A stretch of DNA of 64,000 nucleotides, taken from Beroe forskalii. Its lineage: Eukaryota > Ctenophora > Nuda > Beroida > Beroidae. The notes beneath the pieces are model-generated. The model was not told the origin of the DNA. It made no database searches and was given only the letters and a program-made list of their open reading frames with translations. The DNA lies in assembly GCA_011033025.1 (NCBI GenBank), contig WFMF01000149.1, forward strand, positions 124,001-188,000. Direction: 5' to 3'. Each line of letters starts with the position of its first letter. The stretch's first letter is position 1. Shown here in pieces: positions 10,601 through 20,038 of this stretch. Position numbers and translations under genes: made by a program.

Positions 10601-13440
10601 GCAGATACTTGGGAAGACTACGTCCCAGATGAAGATGTTTGAGAGTTCCAGAGGGGGAACCTCCTCTAGACTTGAAGTGAGTGAGCTGGTGTCCCACTCT
10701 AGCCCTAAATACCACAGCGACCTGTTAGAGATACAGCTGCAACACACTGAATTCAATGAGGAGGAGGAGGGGGCGTCTCCCAACTCCGGGGAGGAGTGTT
10801 TGGACCAACTTCTGGAGAAGTTAACAGAAAACAACGATCTCACAGCCCTGCCTCCCTCCCTGAAACTGATGAAGGCTCTGTGGGGTGAAGAACCAGACAA
10901 AGCAGGGGATTATGGAAGAGAACAGTTCAGAAGAGAGCGTCTCAACCAGTGGATCGGAGAGCAGCTGAAAGTGGTAGCACAGAAGGAAACAGTGGAATAC
11001 TCTAAGCTTGGAGGGTGCCATCTGAGGGCGGTAATAGCGTGGCTGTGTGCGGGGGGAGTTGTGGAGGCTTGCCAACTCCTCTCCAAGAGTGGAGACTTCC
11101 AGCTAGCCCTGCTGGTGTCTCAATCCTCCACTCCCATTGTGAGACAGCTGGTGTTGAGGCAGTTGGAGGAGTGGAGGGAGTCAGGGCATGATGCCCTCGT
11201 GTCTCATGATAGACTGAGGGTCTACGTCTTTCTGGCTGGGGAACAGGTGAGAGGAAGGGGTGTTTAGAAGTGCAACTTGTTGAAATTTCCATTTCCCTCG
11301 AAGAACTGTTGCTTATTATAATCTGCCTCTTATCATTGCCTACTATTCGTAATTTATCCATTTCACAACTACCCACGTGACAGGAAGTATGTGGTCGTTG
11401 GATCTTTGGACATTGCACCAAAATAGCAGAAAAAAAACTAACCCCTTCCTCTCAGGTATGGGAGAGTTCTACCCGCAGAGTTGATGTGTGTGAGGGGCTG
11501 GACTGGCTCTCCTCATTCTCCATATTCCTGAGGTCCCAGCCACCCTCCATTCCACTGGACATTGCAGTGCAGGAGTTCCACCAGGCCTTCCAAGCAGGTT
11601 AGCAGGCCTTCCAAGCAGGTTATAGCAGATTACTCTGAAATCTGCCTTCCAAGCAGGTTAGCAGATTAGAAAACTCTGAAATCGCCAAATTAAGACATCG
11701 TACGAGTCAAATCCAAGCATCAATTTTCCATCAACTGTTCACTTTATCTGTGAATTGAAATTCAAGTTAAATCAACGCACACTTTGAACTAATTCTCGTT
11801 CCAAGATCGGCCCTGAATTGTCTTGTATCTCAGGAGAAGTGACCGCCCCCGTTGTGGACAAGGCTGGTAATCTGAGCATCTTCTGGCAGCTGATCATGTT
11901 GTACTGTAACCCAGCACACCCCCTGGCTGAGGTCCTCAGCAACCAAGGTATTCCCATCTCTCAGTCATTGGAAGTTGTCATTCTATTTGATGAAAATCTT
12001 TCGAGCCGTTGAGCGCATGATGGATATTTATCGGCTACTTTGTCCTCCTCTCCCTCTTTAAATTCACAGAATAGACCCTCTCCTTCCACCCCTGAAACCC
12101 CTATCTCAGGTATAACCCCCGACATGTTGGATGAGCGGTCTGTCTGGATCCTCTGGACCGCCCTCACCTCTCTGGGCCTGCCCCGCGCCCCCGCCCCCCT
12201 CGCCACTAAACTAACCTCCTCCTACGCCGCCCAACTGGAGCGGGCTGGACTCTGGGACTGGGCCGTGTTTGTGGCCCAGCACTTGCCCCTCCCTGAGGGC
12301 CGTGATGCGACAATCAGGCAGATCATACAGCGGAACATCACGCTCAACACTACGGACCAGGAAGCTACTTCCGAGCAGGAGAGGATGTGCATTGCGCACC
12401 ATCATGTGCAGCAGGGCGTGTTCCATTGTGCGCGGGCCCTGCACGCGCGGTACGCGCGCGCGTGGGACAAAGTGGTCACGTGGTACACAGCAGCAGGGAT
12501 GTACGATGATGCGCATGAGACTCTGATGCAGCATATGGGTAGGTTCAGTGTATGGCGTATAAAATGTGATATTAGACTGATTAATCGTGGAATGCAGGTC
12601 AGCTATTATTCAGTAGTCAGTTAGCGAAGGGGTTAAATTGTCGAAAAAAATCTTCTGAAATGATTCCTTCTCCTAAAGTCCTAACCCTCCCCTCTTCAGC
12701 CCCTCACAAGATAGTATCTAGAGAAGAGAGCCTCCTCCTCCCCCTCCTCGCCCCACTACACGAGCAAAGGAGGGATATCAGAAACTGGGCGAGTGGGGGA
12801 GCGGTCTACCACGCCTACCTCTCCCTCCCCTCACATCTTCCTAAGGTAAGTGGATACGATAAAAAATAAACTCAAATTCTAGCTAAAATTTCTCACAGTT
12901 TCTTCTTTTTTCAGTTCGCCCTTTCTCAAATCCCCCCGTTGGCCGTTATATTTATCATTCCTTCTCACATTATATCCCCCTTTCACACCCCTTCCCTCCC
13001 CAAAGTCAGAAGAGGAGCTAGAGTCCCTCCGTACAAACATCAGCAACACTGGCTACCTTCTCAACAGTCTCCCCTACAACACCCTTACTGAGATAGCAGC
13101 TGTCAACATGATGGGACTCAGAACTTGTATTCTACTACTAGAGGTAGTCATTTGTATAATGTATGTCTTCATCTTCAAATTTCATTGGGCTTTAAATTTC
13201 CCATATTGTTTCGTGAGACTGCGGTATAATGGTATATATACCCAGTTGGATTGCTCACTGCCTCTCTTATCCCACATATTACACCAGGTTTGGGAGGAAT
13301 TGTTCGGTGACACTGAGAACAGAGAACTGCTTCTGACGATGAAAACCTTCCCTCTTCCCAGTGATTACTTCATCTCAGACGTCATCACCAAACTATCAGC
13401 AGAGATTGTTGCTCAGGACAACTTCGATATGGTTGCTTAG
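1664..13440 (+). CDS. NUP98: Nuclear pore precursor Nup98-Nup96, 21 exons
   Basis: Precursor of two nuclear pore proteins: Nup98 (FG-repeat barrier, RNA export) and Nup96 (Y-complex scaffold). Exons read: 1664-1944, 2115-2373, 2560-2859, 3021-3189, 6344-6412, 6524-6700, 6829-6954, 7132-7287, 7685-7863, 8018-8246, 8547-8664, 8828-about 9014, 9237-9418, 9541-9686, 9805-11246, 11456-11597, 11834-11947, 12110-12538, 12700-12845, 13006-13143, 13288-13440. This gives about 1,710 residues, against roughly 1,800 in vertebrates. Exons 1-8 encode GLFG/FG repeats. A GLEBS-like segment (IKYNPLTSTDTQV, then GMKEYENKS..EELR.EDY) spans exons 2-3. PEYYTIPG, FFRRKEITVYPDE and EYRPETGHW mark the autoproteolytic domain, with its HFS site conserved. 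An acidic stretch and the Nup96 helical domain follow, ending with PLPSDY. Phases agree at every junction except two: the exon 4 donor is GG, and the exon 12 end is not resolved. Confidence 0.95.
3307..6322 (-). mobile_element. MULE (Phantom-like) DNA transposon in Nup98-96 intron 4
   Basis: Inverted ends share AGGTCTGAATACCCTCG: the left copy is near 3313 and its inverse ends near 6316. A 9-bp target duplication TTCAAAATA flanks the element (3298-3306 and 6323-6331), the size typical of MULEs. Subterminal regions (3315-3535 and 6095-6310) are arrays of the short motif GAATACCCTCG, as in many MULE termini. The element carries one long transposase ORF. It was inserted 21 bp upstream of exon 5. 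Confidence 0.85.
3749..5605 (-). CDS. FLYWCH zinc-finger MULE transposase
   Basis: A 618-residue single-exon ORF. The N-terminal 150 residues are Ser/Pro/acidic and low complexity. A FLYWCH-type zinc finger follows (YDGYVYTADK, HHRWQCRDR, C.A.L, THCHP). The MULE transposase domain comes next, with DGTF near the first acidic residue, then VILDFEHNEH, and GCLWHFTNCHLKK. C-terminal NNASEGGNNAMKRHFK resembles the conserved SNN..E..N...K block of metazoan MULEs. There are no internal stops, so the copy may be young or still active. The product should be a nuclear DNA-cutting and strand-transfer enzyme acting on the element's ends. Confidence 0.9.
   Translation of the reverse strand: MSISQSHFQHSSLHLSTSLTSTKLLHMALSTPSSPSLQLPDTCFDDLPVLNSTPTIEDMDATLPLPPPPSPLPSSPSLNDDSLPLPPPSLDESTLTSCLHHDLSIAPPPAIPNLSDFLLPDHVAHLNDPDIDTPNTSFLHSLYSDSDSFSSEPELTFIKGRKGGHQACYDGYVYTADKPKANGHHRWQCRDRKLYKPSCTARLITDGNSPGSMVITVPTHCHPASHKEVLKSSAISAIKYNTTAMEPGSVVKNVLLTVPADVRGELAMNPEKLKKQNRRYRAKVQLAPSNPLTAAEIVIPYEYSVDAFDRTFLHHDFTTAEGYRILIFASDITLNAADAASVSITYADGTFSVCPPQFEQVWIIRGLFDHETPLPILYALLQNKKLSSYLAVVEFLHSRCPRLNPVTVILDFEHNEHKAFLTFYPRTRIQGCLWHFTNCHLKKCKKIFPGFMKDTPLRELCAYVFGLPFVPVDDVLAAWSELKNELFKLRPTPQTVQYISYTEETWIFSSSYSLDMWNVNAAVNYEEPRTNNASEGGNNAMKRHFKCAHPTIWKFIDCLRLFHAEVETKMEQLAQGNVVNAPRRLQWRRREQQLQKDMENYNPAEKLDFMRRVGFKYT
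7422..7656. mobile_element. Palindromic MITE in Nup98-96 intron 8
   Basis: TAACGTTCGTCGGTCGATCG begins at 7431 and its inverse ends at 7647. The arms stay complementary for over 40 bp through GAATGGAATTGGTCGATCGA. Shorter, weaker matches (AGGTGC and GCGCCT) extend the ends to 7422 and 7656. There is no ORF. In the transcript it would fold into a long hairpin inside the intron. Confidence 0.7.
9984..9989 (+). other. NUP98: Nup98/Nup96 autoproteolysis site (F|S)
   Basis: The codons encode F and S of the motif KHFSQYG. In known Nup98 proteins the precursor cuts itself at HF|S, releasing Nup98 and Nup96. The His, Phe and Ser are all present, and the YRPETG.W segment lies just upstream. Self-cleavage is therefore expected but not demonstrated. 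Confidence 0.85.
11580..11665 (+). repeat. Triplicated 5' splice site of Nup98-96 exon 16
   Basis: The exon end and donor, GCCTTCCAAGCAG|GTTAGCAG, recur twice within the next 65 bp of the intron, at about 11606 and 11645. All three carry the same AG|GT. Confidence 0.75.
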
Positions 13441-15188
13441 CAACTAAGTTGCTAAGCAACAAAGGGGTTATTGTTGCTTGCTCGTGATACGCTGATGATT
13501 TAAGACGAGATAACTTGTTTATTTGTTTTTAGATGAAATTTTAAATATGCTGTTGTATTGAGCTGTGGAAATTTATGGGAAATTTCTTCAAATTATTCAT
13601 CGGCACCGCTGATTTGAGCGTTTGAATAGTTTGTACCCATTTAAAATGATTTAACTTATCACTTATCGATTCATATGTCCTCTTTTCATTAGGGCGGATA
13701 TGCCTATTCAAATTTCAATAACTTCAACTGTAATATAGTGCCATCGATAATTTATTGTGTTAAATGCAGGAGAAGATTGAATTTAAATTGATCATACTTT
13801 TGTACATTTTCATGCATTTTATAGACCAGGGGGAACTTTTAACTAAGCCGGACATAAGCGCATATTTAATTTTAATTTAGCTCAGTGTTTTGCTTTCGTG
13901 TAATTAGTTTGTCTAAAATCCTTAACCAAGGCTTCTGTCTGAATTGTCTGTAATTTCATTCATCAAAATATTATATCAACATCAATTAATGTGACAACAA
14001 ACTAATTTGAGCCCTGTGATCTTTGATCTATCGTAATTGGTTTTCAGTAAAACTGTTTTTCGTGAGATAGCCTTGTTTTACTCTTCTAAATTATCATTTC
14101 AGTAATCGACCGCAACCCTGGCCCAAGGCCCATTAGGGCCTGGATCTTTTATATAGTAGAAATGATTCTGAGGAGTTATATCCTGAATCTTTTTGTCCGA
14201 TATTTTATTTGGTGCGACTTGAAATAAATTTAATTTATCTTTTCACACATTTCTGGATACTTGATCATTTGATAACAATTACCAATCAATCTAATCCCCT
14301 TTCTAACTGAGCTAGGAAGGCAGCACTAACGAAGAATAACAACACATCTAATCCTTTCAATGCTATTCTATTGACTATTCTATACTTCATCAGATCCTGC
14401 TTTTAAATTCGCATAATGTCTGAGAATGTGATTACAAAGTGAACTTCCGTGGGAAAGTTTCCAGATAATTGCATACAAGAAGATGTGTTGTTCAAACAAG
14501 TCATACGAATTTAAGATTAAATTTCAATTCTTACTTCAAAACTTCGAACAGAAAATCGTATTAGTCTATGACTGCTCCTGGCGTGAATGATTAAATGAAT
14601 TACATCAATTGACGGGAAATCAAAAGTTAACCAATTGCTTCTAGATCCAGTTTCTAGATTGATAGCCCCACTCTTCAGACTCCCTAGTTACTGATTGCTC
14701 TGAATATTACTTGATAGGACTGATGGGGGTCGTTAGTATAACAAATATAAATGTGAAATATTTCTATCATAACCAGAAGTATTGGAATGGTTGATGAGTC
14801 AAGAAACCGTATATGAGTGGTGATTGTGGCAGCTATGTTTTAGGTGATTCTTGGTTCTTCATGACCTTGGTATCATTTCTGATCTCCGGTTCTATCTGAA
14901 TGTTTGGTTTCAGTTGAGCTGTGTATCATATTCTGTTTGTATCAGCTTGAAGCCACCGTCCTAGTTCAATGTAGTGGAGATTGTGTACAGATTTCTTTGT
15001 TGATATTGCCATTGGTCAGTGGTCAATGGTCATCCATGGTAGGTGTGTTTGTGAATCGATCTGGTTATGCAAGCTCTAAAATGATGTCCCCTTCAAGATG
15101 ATTTACATTCTTGTCACTGCGTTAAACGCATGTATTGCACTTGATTCTCGTACCATGAAACACGCCATTTGTCCTTAACTCGCCCTAG
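13441..15188 (+). other. Nup98-96 3' flank and region upstream of SNF
   Basis: No coding sequence recognised in about 1.7 kb. An AATAAA near 14223 could be a poly(A) signal. ATATCCT at 14178-14184 and TCCTTAACTC at 15172-15181, which lies 7 bp upstream of a CTAG ending at 15188, resemble U12-type intron signals; see the findings. Confidence 0.35.
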
Positions 15189-15321
15189 TAATCACAGAGT
15201 GCTGGAAAACCCCCCATTCCTGATCCCCTGCCTCTCCTAAGCTCCCGTAGTGCCCCCTAGATCCCCTGATTGCAGCCCTAGAGCCCCCTGATTGCAGCCC
15301 TAGAGTCCCCTGATAGCAGCC

Positions 15322-18300
15322 ATGGGCAGAGGAATGTACCCACCCCAACCTACCATCTACGTCAACAACCTCTGTGACAAAGTCAAGAAGGAAGGTCCGT
15401 ATTATAGAACAAGCAATAGAACTGATTGTATGATTTCTTATATCGATGGTAAGTCATTTTGTTCAAGATGGAAGCTGGAGCCTATAACTCGGGTAATAAA
15501 TGGTAGTATTCTTACACTTTCTATCTTTCTTCAATCCATTGCACTACGGACTTTTCAATATGTATCCTGATGTTGTATTCAAGGCCTGGTAAGCCTCAGC
15601 TCTTCAAAGTTTTCCTAACTCTGGCATTTAAACCTGGTAAGTCACTTGCAAAGCTGTGAATTGGTAAGTTCATCTGAGTCAATCTTTTGTTAAAGCATCG
15701 GCAGTTTTATTCCGTGATTTGGCTTGGTAAGTCCCCAGTCGGTTTTTGGTAAGTTTCCACTCGGGCTTTGGTAAGTTTCCACTTGGGTTTTGGTAAGTTT
15801 CCACTCGGGTTTTGGTAAGTTTTTCTTGATATTTGATCACTTTCTTCTTGGCCTTGGTAAGTTTGTGCTCGGATTTCGGTAAATTTCGCTTGGTTCCTGC
15901 TTGGCCTTGGTAAGTTTACGCTCGGATTTTGGTAAGTTTGTGGTTGGTAAGTTCCTCTCTTCCTGCTTGGCCTTGGTAAGTTTTTACTTCGCATCCCGGC
16001 TCTCATTCAGTGGAAGCTACGAAGGTAAAACGGTAATATCAATCTTGAATCGTTCATCCATTGCACAACGGACGTATTTTATGCCTTTTTACTCGCTATT
16101 CCCATTTTCCTTCGCATTGAATTGGCACATATCGTTTGATGGTAAGTATTTGGTATTGGTAAGTTGAATGCTCTAGAACGTGGTAAATTTTCATCCATGG
16201 AATGGTAAGTTTAATATCAATCATCAAACAGCTTCTTCTTGTCCCTTTTGGTAAGTTTTCGTCGGATCCCATTTGGTAAGTTTTCGTCGGAACAGTAAGT
16301 ATCATTGCATGGTAAGTTGAAGCTTTTCTCAGTTTAGCTTTGGTAAGTCTGATCATTGGTAATTACAAGTCAGCATGGTTGTTTGGTAAGTTTGATCTTC
16401 GGGTAAGTTGATGTTCGAGAATCATCTGATGTCTGCACCTCTTTTGGTAGCTACGAATGGTAATACGGGAGTATGACTTAAGAATTAAAAAATTAGCTCA
16501 GCAAGAAAAACCCTACAAAATTTTGTATGCGTTGGGTGTCAAACTGTAATGATCCAAACTCTAGGTCAGCGAATTTAGATATACATCATTCTTAGCGAAA
16601 AACACACATTTTTCTTTCCCCTGAGACGATTTCTCCTTAACAAATTCCATAGAAAATGATGCAGCAACACGCCCAGCCCCCAGTCCCCCCTTCCCAAACC
16701 CTGTACATTAACAATCTCAACGAGAAGGTCAAACTGGAAGGTTCGTTGACTTATATTTGGCAAAATTTGTAATAAATGTTCAGCGTTGCGTTGTAATTAC
16801 AATTACAATTTCACCTGATTTTCTTTTTTCGATTCAGCCTCCGGCTGATAAAAATGTACAAAGAATATCTCGTCTTTACTACCCCTTTTCCCGAATGGAA
16901 AGTAATTTCAAGTTGAAAGGGTTGATCCGTTGATTTCAATTTCAGAACTGAAGAAATCGTTGTACGCCATTTTCTCTCAATTCGGTGAAATTCTCGAGAT
17001 CGTTGCAGCCAAGAACCTGAAGGCCAGAGGACAAGCGTTCGTAGTGTTCAAAGACGTGAACAGTGCGTCAAATGCTCTGAGATCCATGCAGGGCTTCCCT
17101 TTCTATGAGAAACCAATGAGGATAAAACGATTAGGAACAAACTACTGTGCATGTTACAGCGCATCTTGAACTAATTTGAAAATTTACGCATCAAAGTTTT
17201 CAAACGGTGAAACGTTTCACATATTTTTGTGATAAAAATAATTCCCTGCAGAGGATAAACTATGCCAAGAAGAAATCAGACGCAGTAGCTAAGTTAGATG
17301 GTTCCTATGTAGCTAAGGATCATGCAAAGAAAGGAGCTAAAGACAAGAGAAAGGCCCCAGAGCAAGGTAAAGAGATGCTTACTGATATCGGGATGCGATT
17401 CTCTCAGAGATTACATAACTTTGCCTCATATTCCCTACCCATTCTTCTCCAATCACCCAATAGAATCCCTCCTAACCTACCTCAGTACATCCCTTCTTAT
17501 CCACCATTCTCCCCAGGCGGTGATGCTAAGAGAGTGGCTGAGCAGGTGCCACCCATGATGGGTATGATGATGGGGATGCCACCCCCGGGCATGGCACCTC
17601 CAGCCGCCGTGGTGCCACCTCCCAGACCCGGCCCTCCGGCACCACCCCAGAGAGACGGCAGCGAGGTGCCACACAAGATCCTATTCCTTCAGAACCTGCC
17701 TCAGGAAACCACCAAGATGATGCTCAACATGCTATTCGAACAGTGAGTATTTCAAGTGTTCTGCTGTTAATTGTGGTATTCTTCCTATCCTTAACTTGGC
17801 TATAAAGAATTTGATTGTCTGAGTCGGTGCTTGCAACGCCCATAAAACTTGTCATTTCGCTCGGATTTTCATCCTGACACGTATCCGTATTTCCTACACT
17901 TTGTATGACGTGATCCTAATCAGCAGTGTCAAGTCATGTGACTTTTGCCGCCTTTGTACATTCAAATGCGCGGCTCAAAATTCACGTTTGCGTAACGCGC
18001 GGCGACATTTCGATTCACAGATGCCCTTTGACTCAACATTCCAAAAAGCACACAATCTGTGCGCGTTGGGTGCACTGGAATGTCCAAAAGCGCGCGACGG
18101 ATGTTTGAAATATTTGCTCAAAATTCGTATCAAAAATGCCCCACAAACCTAACCGACCGTTTTTCAGGTTCCCTGGTTTCAAAGAAACGCGTCCAGTGCC
18201 CGGAAGACACGACATCGCATTCGTGGAATTCACAACAGACAATCTGGCGTCCCAAGCAAAACAAGCCCTCAACCACTTCAAAATAACCCCAACAAACGAC

Positions 18301-18327
18301 ATGCAGATATCATTCGCCAACAAATAG
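15322..18327 (+). CDS. SNRPA: SNF-type U1A/U2B'' snRNP protein, two alternative first exons
   Basis: RNA-binding protein of U1 snRNP (and of U2 in animals with one SNF gene); it binds snRNA hairpin loops in the nucleus. Exons: 1A 15322-15394 ([20 protein letters not shown]) or 1B 16656-16740 (..[17 protein letters not shown]); then 16946-17118/17120, 17252/17254-17366, 17517-17742 and 18168-18327. Both first exons carry the RNP2 strand and end in phase 1, so each joins [20 protein letters not shown]1 reads RGQAFVVF. A Met/Pro-rich linker follows, then RRM2 ([21 protein letters not shown]). Length is 248 or 252 residues, near the family norm. The junction inside RRM1 lacks a GT/GC donor. Choice between 1A and 1B is inference; 1A could also be a decaying duplicate. 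Confidence 0.93.
15445..16412 (+). repeat. Array of about 22 consensus 5' splice-site motifs (GGTAAGT)
   Basis: Between SNF exons 1A and 1B the sense strand carries GGTAAGT about 22 times by eye (for example 15449, 15724, 15747, 15769, 15791, 15813, 15908, 16202, 16249, 16274, 16384). Spacing is partly regular at 22 bp (GGTAAGTTTCCACT.GGGTTT) and elsewhere irregular. Several diverged copies (GGTAAAT, GGTAATT) are also present. The motif pairs with the 5' end of U1 snRNA. No coding sequence is seen here. Confidence 0.85.
15538..15544 (+). promoter_or_regulatory. ATTGCAC, candidate U1A/SNF binding heptamer
   Basis: AUUGCAC is the loop heptamer bound by U1A in U1 hairpin II. In vertebrates U1A also binds related boxes in its own transcript. 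Here it lies in the SNF intron. Other sense copies are at 15134-15140 and 16060-16066; this one and the 16060 copy share flanks and look duplicated. Binding is inferred from the motif only. Confidence 0.35.
17119..17253 (+). other. SNRPA: Non-canonical intron in SNF RRM1 (GA-AG or AG-AG)
   Basis: The conserved protein PMRI-NYAK requires joining ..CCAATG.. to AGGATAAACTATGCC. The sequence AGGATAAA occurs on both sides (17119-17126 and 17252-17259), so the exact junction is ambiguous. None of the possible junctions gives GT-AG, GC-AG or AT-AC; the best are AG|GATAAA..AG and ATG|AGGATA..CAG. Retention leads to a stop at 17169, leaving RRM1 alone. Confidence 0.6.
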
Positions 18328-18699
18328 GACACTGGTGTCCGGACATTTACTTTTACTGTGTCGCGTGTATAATTGGAAGAGGACATTATATTTGACTAGA
18401 AGGCTGCAATGTCATGAAGCGAGTTAAAACGATCAGATAATTTTATTTCTTATTTTGGAAGGCTGTTATAACACACATGTTTTAATATTTGAATTTCTTA
18501 AACGGTTGTTTCATGTTTCCATATGCTTGAATGAAAATAACTCAAATTCTGACCAAAGAATCACTGAATTAGAAACTTGAACTATGATAGACTTAGCAAA
18601 TAAACATAAAACTGAAGCAATATTTACAGAAACCTACGGCACGATTAAAAAACGCACGGCCTAAATTTCACCTAACGCCCAAATTCCACCTAAGGTTGG

Positions 18700-18906
18700 C
18701 GGCAAATGAAAATACACTTGACTGGAAAAATGTGGATCTTCCATGGGCAAAATAAAAAGAATTGATCATTCAGGCCGGCTGAGGGTCGTCCAGCATATCA
18801 TTTTATGATAAGTTCAACCGTTCTCAGCTGGCTCAGATAAATAATTCTTTTTATTTTGTGGATAGAAGACACTCAAATTTTCAGTCAAGTGTATTTTCAT
18901 TTGCCG
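18700..18906. repeat. Inverted-repeat element between convergent SNF and SNRNP25
   Basis: GGCAAATGAAAATACACTTG at 18701-18720 is inverted at 18886-18905. A second inverted pair, AAAATAAAAAGAATT, lies inside each arm. Each arm therefore supplies AATAAA: at 18751 on the + strand and at 18850-18855 on the - strand. The right arm ends 6 bp from the SNRNP25 stop codon, so the hairpin makes up its 3' UTR. Likely a MITE; no target duplication was resolved. Confidence 0.75.
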
Positions 18907-18912
18907 TCGAGA

Positions 18913-20038
18913 TTAAGGAGTGAAGTTTTTGTGTCTCTTTTTGGCCGGTCTCTGAGAGACCCTGACCCGTTTAGTCAGGTGAATACTGTCGTTATTCTTC
19001 ACTGCGTAGTGAACCAGTAGTCTGTTAGGATCAGAGAGTCGGATGCTTCCTCCAATACTCAGGCAGTACCTTCGCCAAAGGGACCTGTGAAATAATAGGG
19101 AACCTTGGGTCACATTCTGCCAAATTGAACGATGGCGTTTGTGTCAGGGTCTAGGGATGTCCCTATGGATGTCCCTGGGTTAGGGCCATGGTTACTATAA
19201 GGGTTTGTGTCGGCGTTTGTCCAGAAGGGGGGGGGGTATCAGGGAATCATTTTAGGGTAGTTAACAGAACTTAAATAAAACACGATACCTCCAGGAGTAA
19301 GCTCTGGGTAGGTCGGGGGTTGCTCGTTTTATGGCTTTAGTCACCACTCTCTGCAGATCTGAGACTCGGGCGTTATGCAACACACATACACGAATCTGAG
19401 AAGATTCAAGTGTTTTATGGACCCCTGGTCATCTTGTAGAACTACTGCTATCATTTCAGAGTTTTGGGGCTTATTTTAATATGGCAACTATTGCAGTATT
19501 GCCATGACAACATTCAACAAGTTGTCAAGGCAACATTGCAACCCTCACCTTGTTACTGCACCATGACAACCTCGCATTATTGTCACTGCACTATGACGAC
19601 ACTCATTTTGTTGTCACCATGACAACACTCACCTTGTTGTCACCATGACAACCCTCACCATGGCAACACTCACCTTGTTGTCACCATGACAACTCTCACC
19701 TTGTTGTCAGGAGGTCGGACGAGCGTCAGGTCTATCACGTGACCCTTAGCACGTGCTATTTGGCACCTCACGTCCTCACTGTCAATGTCTTCAGGGAGAT
19801 CAGCTAACAGGGGGTCTCCTAACAAGTCCTGGAGGAGGGGGTATTTCGAAATTAATGCGTATGAGAGTCGCTTTAAGCAGAGTTAAATTTATCGGATTTC
19901 TTCACTTTCCTGTCGCTAAGGCTACAAAACTGTGGAGAAATCTGATAAAATAGGTCACTTTAAAATTCGTAATTCGGAATCAGGAATGTTTGTTCATGTG
20001 ACAGGCACCTGAATGAGATCGTGTATTTCCTCTAGCAT
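18913..20038 (-). CDS. SNRNP25: U11/U12 snRNP 25 kDa protein
   Basis: Minor-spliceosome protein that helps U11 recognise U12-type 5' splice sites. Exons (minus strand): 20038-20009 (start uncertain; the frame stays open upstream to about 20140), 19828-19700, 19395-19289 and 19084-18913. The protein reads MLEEIHDLIQ-DLLGDPLLADLPEDI, matching the family signature QDPLLCDLP. Then comes the ubiquitin-like region: VSDLQRVVTKAIKRA, SWR, RRYCLSIGGSIRL and HYAVKNNDSIHLTKRVR. Phases 0, 0 and 2 agree at all three junctions. At about 145 residues it is close to the human protein (132). It lies downstream of ZCRB1, another U11/U12 protein gene, on the same strand, about 0.6 kb apart. Confidence 0.88.
19480..19705 (-). 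repeat. Minisatellite built from an SNRNP25 5' splice site
   Basis: Read on the minus strand, the exon end and donor GACAACAAG|GTGAG is followed in the intron by about six diverging copies of a 26-bp unit of the form GACAACAAGGTGAGTGTTGT. The first copy contains the real junction at 19700. Confidence 0.8.

Noticed and set aside
9985..10900. Minus-strand ORFs opposite Nup96
   Set aside because: Antisense to a confidently read coding exon; no domain.
15707..16006. 99-codon minus-strand ORF with [10 protein letters not shown] repeats
   Set aside because: Reverse complement of the GGTAAGT array; shadow only.
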